DNA of 64,000 nucleotides from Oscillospiraceae bacterium (GCA_017465665.1 JAFTVU010000016.1:1-64000), one strand, 5' to 3'; numbered from the stretch's first letter, positions 8,114-16,432 are shown. Notes: a model not told the origin generated them from the sequence alone. Numbers and translations are program-made.

Positions 8114-9075
8114 TGCGCCTTTACGGAAAAAACTATCTCAAGGAGCGGCTTGACAGCATAGCCGCCCGTGACCGTCTGCCGCACGCTATCATGCTTCACG
8201 GCGAAAAGGGCACGGGCAGACGCGTTATGGCAAATTACATTGCAAAGCTGTTCATGTGCTCTGCGCCTCCGTGCGAAGAATGCCCCGCCTGCGGAAAAAT
8301 AAACGCAGACGCGCATCCCGATGTTATTTTTGTAAAGAGGGAATGCGGCGGTAAGTACGGCCTTGATGAGAGCAAGAGCGGTCAGGTGTCCATCCGCCGT
8401 ATCATGGAAAGCGTTGTAATAAAACCAAACGACGGCGATATCAAGGTGTATATCTTTGAGGACAGCGATGAGATGTCCGTGCAGATACAGAACACCCTGC
8501 TGAAGATAATAGAAGAGCCCGCACCGTTCCTGCGGTTCATCTTCACCTGCGAAAATACCGATTCCATAATCGAAACTATACGTTCCAGAGTGACGGAGTT
8601 TGAAGTTCCGCGTCCGTCCGTTGAGGAATGCGCGCAGTTCCTTACAGACAACGGTACGCCCTCGGCACAGGCAAGAGAGCTTTCCGAAATGCTTTCGGGA
8701 AACATCGGCAAATGTCTGGATATCCTTTCGGGCGAGGGTGATACTCCGTACATAGAATCCGCCCGCAAAGCCGCTGCCGCCATAGGCAGAAAGGACGCAT
8801 ACTCCGCTGCCGCTGCTCTTTCTGAGCAGACAGGCAGACCCGAATTCGCAGCCATGCTCGGCTATCTTACCGAGATACTGCGTGACGCTCTTTCCGAGCG
8901 CTGCGGCGGCGCTCTGACCTCCTGCGGCAGAGCAGAGGCTCAGTCGATAGCAAAATCGTACAATGAGGAGCAGATACTGGATATGCTGGATACAGTGTTC
9001 AAGGTCACAGCTGACTCTGCTCTTAATTTAAATCTGGCGCTCACCGCGTCGTATCTTACATCAAAACTTATCTGA
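8113..9075 (+). CDS. holB: DNA polymerase III delta' subunit
   Basis: HolB is the clamp-loader delta' subunit, which helps place the beta clamp on DNA. The 320-residue product has a P-loop-like motif HGEKGTGRRVM near residues 30-40, the zinc-binding cysteines CSAPPCEECPACGK near 56-69, and the sensor region LLKIIEEPAPFLRFIFTCEN near 135-155. The start overlaps the darA stop, which implies translational coupling. Confidence 0.93.
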   Translation: MRLYGKNYLKERLDSIAARDRLPHAIMLHGEKGTGRRVMANYIAKLFMCSAPPCEECPACGKINADAHPDVIFVKRECGGKYGLDESKSGQVSIRRIMESVVIKPNDGDIKVYIFEDSDEMSVQIQNTLLKIIEEPAPFLRFIFTCENTDSIIETIRSRVTEFEVPRPSVEECAQFLTDNGTPSAQARELSEMLSGNIGKCLDILSGEGDTPYIESARKAAAAIGRKDAYSAAAALSEQTGRPEFAAMLGYLTEILRDALSERCGGALTSCGRAEAQSIAKSYNEEQILDMLDTVFKVTADSALNLNLALTASYLTSKLI

Positions 9076-9091
9076 TATATCAAGGAGTACA

Positions 9092-10141
9092 ATGGATAAT
9101 TACTTTACCGAAAAAATAGCACCTAAGAACAACACAGAAAACACTCAGCCTGAGCAGAATGCTCAGAAGCCTCAGGAGCACAGACAGGACAAGCCCCGCA
9201 CAGACCGTCAGGAGCGCAGAAACAGGAACGGCAACCGTCGCCCCGATGCTACCAAGCCTGTCGAAAACGGCGCAGAGGTGGAGATAATCGGCATCCGCTT
9301 CAAGGATGTGGGAAAGGTATATTATTTCTCCCCGAACAAGGTGCAGTTCAAGGCAGGGGAAAAGGCTATAGTGGAAACAGCACGCGGCATTGAATGCGGT
9401 GAGATAGTTCTCTCCAACCGCATGGTGCCTGAGAGCAATATAGTATCTCCGCTTAAAAGCATCATCCGCAAGGCAACACAGGCGGACGAAAAGCAGCTTG
9501 AGGAAAACCTCAAAAAGGAAAAGGAGATCATGCAGGTGTTCTCCGATAAGATAGCCCAGCACAAGCTGGATATGAAGCCTATCGATATCGACTGCACATT
9601 TGACGGCAGCAAGATACTGTTTTACTTCACATCCGATGGCAGAGTGGATTTCCGCGAGCTTGTAAAAGATCTCGCAGCAATCTACCGCACAAGGATAGAG
9701 CTTCGCCAGATAGGCGTGCGCGACGAGGCGAAGATGCTCGGCGGACTCGGAATCTGCGGCAGACCGTTCTGCTGCTCCAGCTTCCTTGGCGAGTTCCAGC
9801 CTGTATCTATCAAGATGGCAAAGGAACAGTCGCTCTCCCTCAATCCCACCAAGATATCGGGAACCTGCGGCAGACTTATGTGCTGCCTGAAATATGAGCA
9901 GAACTGCTACGAGGATTTCCTGCGTACAACGCCTAAGGTCGGCGCGTATGTGGAGACCGAAGAGGGCAGAGGTCACGTTGAAGAGGTAAACCTCCTGACG
10001 GGTATTCTCAAGATAAAGCTGGACAAGAAGCCCGATGTTCCGTTCACTGTTAAAAAGGACGAGGTAAAGGTCATCAAGGACGGTCAGGTAAGACTCAGCA
10101 AGGATGAGCTGAAAGCGCTGAAACAGCTGGAGGATAATTAA
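9092..10141 (+). CDS. ricT: RicT/YaaT, PSP1-domain protein
   Basis: RicT is part of the Ric (RicA-RicF-RicT) complex, which in B. subtilis affects RNase Y-dependent mRNA maturation and sporulation phosphorelay activity. The 349-residue product has a charged, Gln/Asn/Arg-rich N-terminus (residues 1-50), then the PSP1 core. That core includes the conserved cysteine cluster GLGICGRPFCCSSFL and GTCGRLMCCLKYEQNC, which in Ric proteins can hold Fe-S clusters. A site AAGGAGTACA precedes the ATG. Confidence 0.92.
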   Translation: MDNYFTEKIAPKNNTENTQPEQNAQKPQEHRQDKPRTDRQERRNRNGNRRPDATKPVENGAEVEIIGIRFKDVGKVYYFSPNKVQFKAGEKAIVETARGIECGEIVLSNRMVPESNIVSPLKSIIRKATQADEKQLEENLKKEKEIMQVFSDKIAQHKLDMKPIDIDCTFDGSKILFYFTSDGRVDFRELVKDLAAIYRTRIELRQIGVRDEAKMLGGLGICGRPFCCSSFLGEFQPVSIKMAKEQSLSLNPTKISGTCGRLMCCLKYEQNCYEDFLRTTPKVGAYVETEEGRGHVEEVNLLTGILKIKLDKKPDVPFTVKKDEVKVIKDGQVRLSKDELKALKQLEDN

Positions 10142-10483
10142 ATGAAAATCCGCATTTCGATAAAAATCGCAATGCTCATGCTATGCACAATATGTATGGT
10201 AGCGCTTACAGGTTGCGGCAGCGAAAAGCAGATCGTAGGCACCTGGACTATAGAGGCAGCTGCCATTAACGGCGAAAGCGTGGATGTTTCTGAGATCGGC
10301 TTTGTAGAAATGCAGCTGTTAGATGACGGAACCGCCATATTGACAACAGATGACGCTTCTGTACAAAGCACATGGTCGTATGATAATGGCAATCTTATTA
10401 TTGACGGGATAACATACGCATTTGAAACCGATGTTCTTACACTCAACTCCGATGGTGCATATATAAAATTTGAAAAGAAATAA
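10142..10483 (+). CDS. Small predicted lipoprotein, beta-strand rich
   Basis: The 113-residue product has a lipoprotein signal ending LTGCGSEK (Cys25). A domain follows with IVGTWTIEAAAINGE, LLDDGTAILTTDD and YDNGNLIIDG segments, which resembles the small lipocalin-like domains of Firmicute lipoproteins. The ATG comes immediately after the ricT stop, and GGAGG inside the end of ricT serves as its ribosome binding site, so it is cotranscribed. Function is unknown. Confidence 0.78.
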   Translation: MKIRISIKIAMLMLCTICMVALTGCGSEKQIVGTWTIEAAAINGESVDVSEIGFVEMQLLDDGTAILTTDDASVQSTWSYDNGNLIIDGITYAFETDVLTLNSDGAYIKFEKK

Positions 10484-10485
10484 GC

Positions 10486-10512
10486 ATTCCCCGCAGAAAA
10501 ACTGCGGGGAAT
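10486..10512. terminator. Terminator between convergent genes
   Basis: Eleven-bp perfect stem ATTCCCCGCAG/CTGCGGGGAAT (10486-10496 with 10502-10512), with TTTTCTGT after it on plus. Confidence 0.8.
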
Positions 10513-10520
10513 TTTCTGTA

Positions 10521-11711
10521 TTATGCTAGAGGGAATGTCTTTCCGTTTATATAAACTGCCTTGATTTTCTCAATATCCACCGCGGAAATAGTATCTTCGG
10601 CAGCATCTCCGTAACGCACTTCAATGTCTATCCCTGTTACTGCTTCATCCCCATAGAATGTATGTCCCCGACCAACAAAGGAACAAGGATGAATTTCGTC
10701 ATTATCCATCAGCAAGTATACCTCGTTGTGACCCTCATAATTGCTGCCAATATATGCTTCGCCTGCATACTCTACCTCCAACCAGCCGCCAACACAGCTG
10801 AAATGACTATATGTCACATTGCAATCCAGGGTTTCAAGACCGCCCACCAATGACTTCCAATGAGTTACTTCAACATCGGCATCCTCCTCCGGGATGCTCT
10901 TACTCAATGCTGCAATATCGGAAGGATAATAAGTGAAATCTATGCTCCATTCCAGCTCCAGACCGATAATATTCTCATCGTTCAAAGGAATATCAAGCGG
11001 AGTTTTGGCTGAATAGGCTTCACTGTTATAAAAACCAATAGGACGGTCACTCCACTCTCTCGGCATATGCATGACTATTCCCACATCCTTGTGCTGTAAA
11101 TAATCCCACAGCATTTTCTCAGGATACAGATTTACGCTTTTCTGGCTATAATGCTCTCCTGTTATATTTCCATTAGTAATGATCCGATAATAGATGTCAA
11201 CGTTGCCATCTTCATTTATAAAGTACATATCCGAACCCGTCATCATATATGGACTGTGATCAGAAAACGATATGTCGGTGAACATATCCAGCTCCCCATC
11301 CTCGGGTATATTAGTCATAAAATCAGTTACAGGTCTGCCATCTGTACGCATTATCTCATACATCAGCAGCATATCGCTCTCAGAGCCCGTAACGCCTTTC
11401 AGCTCGATAGCATAATCATCATCCGAGGTAGTCCATGTGAAGTCCTTTGCCGCTCCTACAAGGCCTTGTGCAAGCTGCTCGTCCTGTGCAGATATCCTGC
11501 CGCCAAACATATCGTTGATATTCAGCAGGCCTGTTGCCGCTGCCGCGGTAACGCCGCCCACCATCAGAACCGCTGCTGCCACTGCAACCGCAGCAGGACG
11601 GAAGCTTCTCTTTTTTGCTGTGTGGTTTGCTCTGCGAATGATGTCATCCGCCAGCTTTGCGGTATCTTTCCCGTGGGAAATTCCGTCATAATATGCTTCT
11701 ATCTTATTCAT
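10521..11711 (-). CDS. Predicted membrane anti-sigma factor (partner of ECF sigma)
   Basis: The 396-residue product has a cytoplasmic N-terminus starting MNKIEAYYDGISHGKDTAK. One membrane segment, about residues 40-60 (AAVAVAAAVLMVGGVTAAAA), leads to a large acidic extracytoplasmic domain. It lies 13 bases after an ECF sigma gene, the usual place for a cognate anti-sigma factor or sensor. The start at 11711 has AAAGGATGG upstream; an ATG seven codons earlier overlaps the sigma gene. The ligand sensed outside is unknown and no named domain was recognised with certainty. Confidence 0.72.
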   Translation of the reverse strand: MNKIEAYYDGISHGKDTAKLADDIIRRANHTAKKRSFRPAAVAVAAAVLMVGGVTAAAATGLLNINDMFGGRISAQDEQLAQGLVGAAKDFTWTTSDDDYAIELKGVTGSESDMLLMYEIMRTDGRPVTDFMTNIPEDGELDMFTDISFSDHSPYMMTGSDMYFINEDGNVDIYYRIITNGNITGEHYSQKSVNLYPEKMLWDYLQHKDVGIVMHMPREWSDRPIGFYNSEAYSAKTPLDIPLNDENIIGLELEWSIDFTYYPSDIAALSKSIPEEDADVEVTHWKSLVGGLETLDCNVTYSHFSCVGGWLEVEYAGEAYIGSNYEGHNEVYLLMDNDEIHPCSFVGRGHTFYGDEAVTGIDIEVRYGDAAEDTISAVDIEKIKAVYINGKTFPLA

Positions 11712-11724
11712 AACACCCATCCTT

Positions 11725-12183
11725 TCATTCATCTGTCAGAAATGCTTTCAGCTTATCGCGGGCACGCTTCAGGCGTATCTTTACGTTGGATTCGCTTATC
11801 CGCATTATACTGGCGATCTCACGCACACCATATCCCTCATAGTAGTGCAGGTATACAGCAAGCCTGTAATCCTCTCCAAGCGTACACAACGCCTCGTCAA
11901 GGCCGTTCTCCTGCTGCGGCTGTGGAATATCAGCGGTAAGCTCCGCTGTATGCTTACGCTTCTGCGAGCGCAGCACATCCTTTGATCTGTTCACAGCAAC
12001 ACGTATCAGCCACGCCTTTATATGCTCCTCATCACGGAATTCCTTACCGCTCTGATACAGCCTTAGCAATACCTCCTGCATTATATCCTCACTGTCGGGT
12101 ATGCTTCGAGTATAGCTGTAAGCGATCCTGTAGACCATATCCGAGTATTTTATGACATATTCGGTAAATACATCATTCTGCAT
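11725..12183 (-). CDS. ECF-type RNA polymerase sigma factor
   Basis: The 152-residue sigma-70 family protein has only regions 2 and 4. Region 2 is seen in YSDMVYRIAYSYTRSIPDSED and QEVLLRLYQSG (residues 10-45). Region 4 is the helix-turn-helix GYGVREIASIMRISESNVKIRLKRARDKLK near the C-terminus. It should direct transcription of its own operon and a small regulon. It pairs with the downstream membrane protein. Confidence 0.9.
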   Translation of the reverse strand: MQNDVFTEYVIKYSDMVYRIAYSYTRSIPDSEDIMQEVLLRLYQSGKEFRDEEHIKAWLIRVAVNRSKDVLRSQKRKHTAELTADIPQPQQENGLDEALCTLGEDYRLAVYLHYYEGYGVREIASIMRISESNVKIRLKRARDKLKAFLTDE

Positions 12184-12215
12184 TTTATCAGCTCCTTAAA
12201 AGCGCTTTCACTTAC

Positions 12216-12244
12216 AACACGTCTGCCAAGGACGAATGGTTACA
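12216..12244 (-). promoter_or_regulatory. Candidate ECF-type promoter of the sigma/anti-sigma operon
   Basis: On minus, TGTAACC (12238-12244), 16 bases, then CGTGTT (12216-12221). This resembles Bacillus ECF promoters (AAC core and CGT core) and would give autoregulation. Inference from motif spacing only. Confidence 0.45.
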
Positions 12245-12339
12245 TTGATAAAAACGCTTTTTTTGCAATATCATGGCAGTTAGTCTTGCCTTTGTCTGTA
12301 TTTCACATAAATTTTATACGATTTTGTAAAATTAAACAC

Positions 12340-12367
12340 TTGATTTTTTTGAAAAATATGATACAAT
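12340..12367 (+). promoter_or_regulatory. Promoter of the ferredoxin gene
   Basis: TTGATT (12340-12345), a 16-base spacer, TACAAT (12362-12367), about 45 bases before the ATG. Confidence 0.65.
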
Positions 12368-12412
12368 ATATTAAAGGGATAAAACCCGAACTAATCAAGG
12401 AGGTAAATCACA

Positions 12413-12583
12413 ATGGCTTATGTAATTACTGATGAGTGCATCTCCTGCGGCGCTTGTGCAGGCGATTGCCCCGTAAATGCTATCTCTGAGGGCGACGGCA
12501 AGTACGTTATCGACGCTGATACATGCATCGATTGCGGCGCTTGTGCAGGTTCCTGCCCCGTTGGCGCTCCTGTAGAGGGCTAA
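12413..12583 (+). CDS. 2[4Fe-4S] clostridial-type ferredoxin
   Basis: This 56-residue electron carrier starts MAYVITDECISCGACAGDCP and has two CxxCxxCxxxCP motifs (Cys 9, 12, 15, 19 and Cys 38, 41, 44, 48), enough for two [4Fe-4S] clusters. It acts in the cytoplasm as a low-potential partner of pyruvate:ferredoxin oxidoreductase and hydrogenases in anaerobes. AAGGAGG lies eight bases before the ATG. It has its own promoter and terminator, consistent with an abundant monocistronic message. Confidence 0.97.
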   Translation: MAYVITDECISCGACAGDCPVNAISEGDGKYVIDADTCIDCGACAGSCPVGAPVEG

Positions 12584-12599
12584 TACTTAGCTTTTGCTG

Positions 12600-12634
12600 A
12601 AAACGGCGGATGTTCATCATCCGCCGTTTTTGTT
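12600..12634 (+). terminator. Terminator after ferredoxin
   Basis: Thirteen-bp stem AAAACGGCGGATG/CATCCGCCGTTTT (12600-12612 with 12618-12630), continuing into TGTTTT. Confidence 0.88.
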
Positions 12635-12643
12635 TTGTGATAT

Positions 12644-12674
12644 AAAACATCCCCGAGCAATACACTCGGGGATG
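12644..12674 (-). terminator. Terminator after secDF
   Basis: Ten-bp stem CATCCCCGAG/CTCGGGGATG (12648-12657 with 12665-12674). On minus it ends in TTTT. Confidence 0.82.
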
Positions 12675-12688
12675 ATATTCTGATGAAC

Positions 12689-15037
12689 TTAAGCTCTCTT
12701 TGTCTTGCGGCTGTTCCACCAGATCCAGATAGGACCTGCGAGGCAAACAGAGGAGTAGAAACCGATAAGGATTCCGACTGCAAGAGGGATAGAGAAAGAA
12801 AGGATGGATGTTACGCCCATCATCGTGCAGACGATAGATGTCGCGATCATCGCAGACAGTGTCGTTGCAGATGTAACGATGGAACGTGTCATCGTCTGGT
12901 TGATACTGAGGTTTACAAGCTCGGCATCGGTGTATCTGTCACCGTATCTTGCGCGGTTTTCACGCAGACGGTCATAGATGATGATGGTGTTGTTGATGGA
13001 GTAACCCAGCAGAGTCAGAATAACTGCCATAAAGTTGGAGTCCAGAGGCATACCGCTGAACAGATATACCGCGTATGTCACGATACAGTCATGCAGCAGA
13101 CAGCAGATAGCAATGATACCCGCAGACCAGCCGCCTATCTTCTTGAATCGGAATGCGATATAGATTACCAGCAGAACGAATGCTACAACCACCGCAATAA
13201 GGCAGGATACGAAGAATTCCGCACCGGAGGATGCACTTACATTGGTAGTATCGATATTCTTGATCTCGTTATCGGGATAGGATGCAATAAGCGTATCAGA
13301 TACAGCCGCAAGCATCTCATCATCCATCTTTTCGTCAGCAACAAAGGAGATCACAATAGTATTCAGCTCACCTGTGAAGCTTGTACCTGTGGTAACTGTA
13401 GGAGTAGGAGTGCCGAGAGCCTTAACAGTAGCCGCGATATCCTCGGTATCTACCTCGCCTGTGTAGCTGTAAGTTACCATAGTACCGCCCTTGAAGCGGA
13501 TATCCACCTCGGGAACGATAATGAACGTGCAGATCGCAGTAACAGCGATAAGAGTTGCAGAAACGATCGCAAATATCTTGGTCTTCTTTACCCAATCGAC
13601 CTTGAGCTTGGAGCCGATCTCGATAGCGTCAACAGTATCCTTGCCCTCCTCAGCGGAGCGAACAGCATCTGCGTTGGAGCTTCCGCCGTACAGCCAGGGC
13701 TTTCTGAAGCATCTGAACTTGGAAAGGGAGGTGGTCATCAGTCTTGTTGCCCAGCAGCCCATCACAAAGTTCATGATAACACCTGCGATAAGTGTAAAAC
13801 CAAAGGAGTAGATAGTACCCTCTGTGGAAGCGCCGAACCATGTTCCGAACACAGCCATAAGGATAACTGCTACGATAACGATAGTAAGGTTACTATCGAG
13901 GATGGCAGCAAAACCACGCTGGAAGCCGTTCTTGATAGCGCCGTCAATAGTTCTGCCTGCCTTGAGCTCTTCTCTGATACGCTCAGCGGAAATAACGTTA
14001 GCGTCAACACCCATACCAACCGACAGGATGATACCTGCGATACCGGGCAGTGTGAGAGAGGAAGCGTCGTTAAAGGAGAAGTATCCTGTAACCGCAGCAA
14101 ACATACCTGCTACCTGACCGATCAGCGCAATTACAGCAACCACACCGGGGAGGCGGTAGTAGAATATCATAAATACAGAGATGAGTGCAAATGCAATAAC
14201 ACCTGCAATAGCCATCGCGTCACGCGCACCCATACCGAGTATGGGAGAAATGGTGGAAAGATTCTGTATCTCCAGCTTGAACGGGAGAGAACCGCCGTTG
14301 ATCTTGTCTGCAAGATCCTGTGCAGGCTCATACTCAGTGTAATCGGGAGAAGAGATGATGGCGCTTCCGCCTGTGATCTTCTGGCTTACATTGGGTGCTG
14401 TAATGCAGATATCATCCATCCAGATAGAGATCTGCTTACCGATAAGTCTGCCTGTAGCCTCGGCGAAAGCATCGCCGCCTGCAGGTGTAAGATCAAGAGC
14501 AACAACATACTGATTTGTTTCCTGATCGTAGCTTACATAAGCTCGCTCAACATCCTTACCCTGAAGAATGATGTTTTCAGTTGCGCCGGTGGGCAGACCG
14601 TCAGCGTCTACCTCCATGCCCTCGCGGAAGGTGAGCATTGCTGTTTCACCGATCTCGCGTACCGCAGCCTCGGGATCAAAGCTGGTATCATCAGCCTGCC
14701 AGGGGAACTGTACGATGATTCCGTTGGATGTGGGATCAACATACACCTCGTAGTCGTTGATACTGTTATCGATCAGACGGGTCTCAATGATGGACTTTGC
14801 CGCATTGAGGTTGTCCTCAGTGATCTCATGCTCCGCTGCGTAATCCTCGGGAACGCCGAAGGTAACATTAACACCGCCGCGGATATCGATTCCCCATCTT
14901 ATATCATCAATACCCCAGATATAATGCTTTTCAGTGTCTCCGTAACGGGTGCTGATACCCATTGTAGAAGTCAGTGCAAAAACAGCAATCAGGAGAAAGA
15001 CGATAAAGAAAACAGGTTTTGTAATTCTGCTTTTCAA
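12689..15037 (-). CDS. secDF: SecDF protein-export membrane protein (fused SecD and SecF)
   Basis: SecDF uses the proton gradient to pull translocating proteins from SecYEG. The 782-residue product is one chain with a SecD half (residues about 1-430, with WGIDIRGGVNVTFG in the P1 head and the DGAIKNGFQRGFAAILDSN membrane motif) and a SecF half (about 450-780, with VDIRFKGGTMVTYSYTG and GYSINNTIIIYDRLRENR). Twelve membrane segments are expected. The start is probably TTG at 15037 (GGAG eight bases upstream); a GTG three codons earlier overlaps that site. It is monocistronic. Confidence 0.95.
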   Translation of the reverse strand: MKSRITKPVFFIVFLLIAVFALTSTMGISTRYGDTEKHYIWGIDDIRWGIDIRGGVNVTFGVPEDYAAEHEITEDNLNAAKSIIETRLIDNSINDYEVYVDPTSNGIIVQFPWQADDTSFDPEAAVREIGETAMLTFREGMEVDADGLPTGATENIILQGKDVERAYVSYDQETNQYVVALDLTPAGGDAFAEATGRLIGKQISIWMDDICITAPNVSQKITGGSAIISSPDYTEYEPAQDLADKINGGSLPFKLEIQNLSTISPILGMGARDAMAIAGVIAFALISVFMIFYYRLPGVVAVIALIGQVAGMFAAVTGYFSFNDASSLTLPGIAGIILSVGMGVDANVISAERIREELKAGRTIDGAIKNGFQRGFAAILDSNLTIVIVAVILMAVFGTWFGASTEGTIYSFGFTLIAGVIMNFVMGCWATRLMTTSLSKFRCFRKPWLYGGSSNADAVRSAEEGKDTVDAIEIGSKLKVDWVKKTKIFAIVSATLIAVTAICTFIIVPEVDIRFKGGTMVTYSYTGEVDTEDIAATVKALGTPTPTVTTGTSFTGELNTIVISFVADEKMDDEMLAAVSDTLIASYPDNEIKNIDTTNVSASSGAEFFVSCLIAVVVAFVLLVIYIAFRFKKIGGWSAGIIAICCLLHDCIVTYAVYLFSGMPLDSNFMAVILTLLGYSINNTIIIYDRLRENRARYGDRYTDAELVNLSINQTMTRSIVTSATTLSAMIATSIVCTMMGVTSILSFSIPLAVGILIGFYSSVCLAGPIWIWWNSRKTKRA

Positions 15038-15141
15038 TATTTTCACTCCGTTTCAAAATTGTTGGCGGTCGCCCGCCGAATATCGGGACGAGGCGCATTC
15101 TTTAAAAAAGACGATAAAACCTCAGTCTATACCAATTATCT

Positions 15142-15170
15142 ATTATAATATATTATAGCAAAATAGTCAA
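15142..15170 (-). promoter_or_regulatory. Promoter of secDF
   Basis: On minus, TTGACT (15165-15170), a 17-base spacer, TATAAT (15142-15147). Confidence 0.75.
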
Positions 15171-15225
15171 TAGCAAAAACGCTCAAGCAAGGATTTTTTC
15201 GCAAAATCAACACATTGCAGGATGT

Positions 15226-15972
15226 TTATTTCATCTTTATGACAGCTCCCAAAGGATCCAGCCGCGCCATTGTCTCATCGATATCCTCGGGGGTAGCACG
15301 AGTCTTTATCAGCTGCGGAACATTCTCCACCACATCCTTTGCATGGGCAAGCCCCCAGCCAGTTAGCTCCCTGACCTCCTTGATCACCTGAATTTTATTC
15401 TCTTCGGGATAGGATACCAGAAACAGAAGCGGTACTGCGGTGAAATCCACCTGCGTACCGTAACGTGTATCCTCCCACTCGCCGTTTTCGTTCTTCATGG
15501 TCATGAAGCCGTCTGTCATATCACCGTTGAGAAACATTCCGCGGTATACTCTGCCATCGGTATAGAACATCTTGCCGTAGCCTGTGCGCTTATCCGCTAC
15601 CCAGCTGCCCTCATAACGGCTGCCGTCCTTATAGGTTATAATACCCATACCACAGCGCTCGCTGTTCATAAACTGCCCCTCATATACGGCGCCTGCCTGA
15701 TAATAATACTTGCCCTTGCCGCAGTATTCGCCGTCTGCAAATTCTCCCACATATTTTTCGCCTGTGGAAGCAAATACATACTCGCCGTTACCGTTACGCA
15801 CTCCGTTTTTCCACTCGCCTGTATATGTGTTTCCGCTGGGATAGACCATTGTTCCCATGCCATGAGGCTGACCGTTCAGCTGCTCGCCCTCATATTTCTG
15901 CACTGTATTTGCTGTTGTGCTATCCTGATTCTTTGCGCCGCGCTTTGATCTGAATATACTAAAAAACGACAT
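15226..15972 (-). CDS. MORN-repeat protein with ribosomal L7/L12 C-terminal-like domain
   Basis: The 248-residue product begins with a short basic segment (SFFSIFRSKRG). About six MORN repeats follow (residues 28-170), each of the form YxGxWxNGxxxGxGxxxY, for example YTGEWKNGVRNGNGEYVF and YEGSWVADKRTGYGKMFY. MORN repeats usually bind lipids or proteins. The last 60 residues, from KIQVIKEVREL through GLAHAKDVVENVP to LDPLGAVIKMK, match the bL12 C-terminal fold, where this surface recruits translational GTPases. There is no signal peptide. The start at 15972 has GAAAGGA upstream. The function of the fusion is unknown. Confidence 0.85.
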   Translation of the reverse strand: MSFFSIFRSKRGAKNQDSTTANTVQKYEGEQLNGQPHGMGTMVYPSGNTYTGEWKNGVRNGNGEYVFASTGEKYVGEFADGEYCGKGKYYYQAGAVYEGQFMNSERCGMGIITYKDGSRYEGSWVADKRTGYGKMFYTDGRVYRGMFLNGDMTDGFMTMKNENGEWEDTRYGTQVDFTAVPLLFLVSYPEENKIQVIKEVRELTGWGLAHAKDVVENVPQLIKTRATPEDIDETMARLDPLGAVIKMK

Positions 15973-16008
15973 TTTATCAGTTCCTTTCACCAATTATTTA
16001 TATGAGAT

Positions 16009-16038
16009 ATTTTACCACAAAGCAATATATTACGTCAA
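16009..16038 (-). promoter_or_regulatory. Promoter of the MORN-L7/L12 gene
   Basis: On minus, TTGACG (16033-16038), an 18-base spacer, TAAAAT (16009-16014). Confidence 0.6.
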
Positions 16039-16098
16039 GCAAATGGAACCGATAATGGAAAATCACACTGAAAAAACAAGGTATAATGCGGTTTTGGC

Positions 16099-16127
16099 TT
16101 GACATTTATATTAAATAGTAGTAGAAT
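16099..16127 (+). promoter_or_regulatory. Promoter of thrS
   Basis: TTGACA (16099-16104), a 17-base spacer, TAGAAT (16122-16127). Transcription would start near 16134, giving a leader of about 300 bases. Confidence 0.8.
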
Positions 16128-16136
16128 ATAAGGTAA

Positions 16137-16226
16137 TACCGCAAAATCAGCGGCGAGAACGGCTCCGCTGCGGCATACCTGTATGTATGCGGGCGGCTCC
16201 TGTCGGACCATGTCTGGTGAGCGGTA
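16137..16226 (+). promoter_or_regulatory. Cloverleaf-like structured leader of thrS
   Basis: An outer stem TACCGC/GCGGTA (16137-16142 with 16221-16226) encloses three hairpins: CAGCGG/CCGCTG (16148-16153 with 16165-16170), GCATAC/GTATGC (16173-16178 with 16185-16190) and ACCA/TGGT (16207-16210 with 16215-16218). The middle loop reads CTGTAT and holds TGT, the DNA form of a threonine anticodon (UGU). No T-box consensus (GGTGGNACCGCG) is present. A tRNA-Thr-like operator bound by ThrRS, as in E. coli thrS, is a possible reading. It is an inference from hand folding. Confidence 0.45.
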
Positions 16227-16275
16227 AATAAACTAATCTTTTCATCATGGTATGTACCTACGCCTGATCTGCTCC

Positions 16276-16380
16276 CTTTTCGTCAAGAAGTGCGCAGATA
16301 CAAGGAAAGCCTGCCGACAGCGTACTTTGTGTACGCCGAGGTATGCCTGACGCAGTAGGTGCGTGCTTATTGACGAAAAG
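16276..16380 (+). repeat. 105-bp imperfect palindrome in the thrS leader
   Basis: The ends CTTTTCGTCAA (16276-16286) and TTGACGAAAAG (16370-16380) are exact inverted repeats. The arms stay alignable, with mismatches, up to GCGTAC/GTACGC flanking the centre near 16319-16335. It would form a very long RNA hairpin, or it may be a dispersed MITE-like element that landed in the leader. Confidence 0.65.
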
Positions 16381-16432
16381 AAATTTGAACGGCGGGGCAT
16401 TTGTCTAGCCCTGTTAGGAAAGGATGTTCACA

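Noticed and set aside
12683..15148. An 821-codon open frame on plus, opposite secDF
   Set aside because: It mirrors the SecDF codons, is Cys/Ser/His-rich in a way typical of antisense frames, and has no ribosome binding site or family match.
16130..16432. T-box riboswitch upstream of thrS
   Set aside because: The T-box word (GGTGGNACCGCG) and a matching antiterminator with a T-run terminator were not found.
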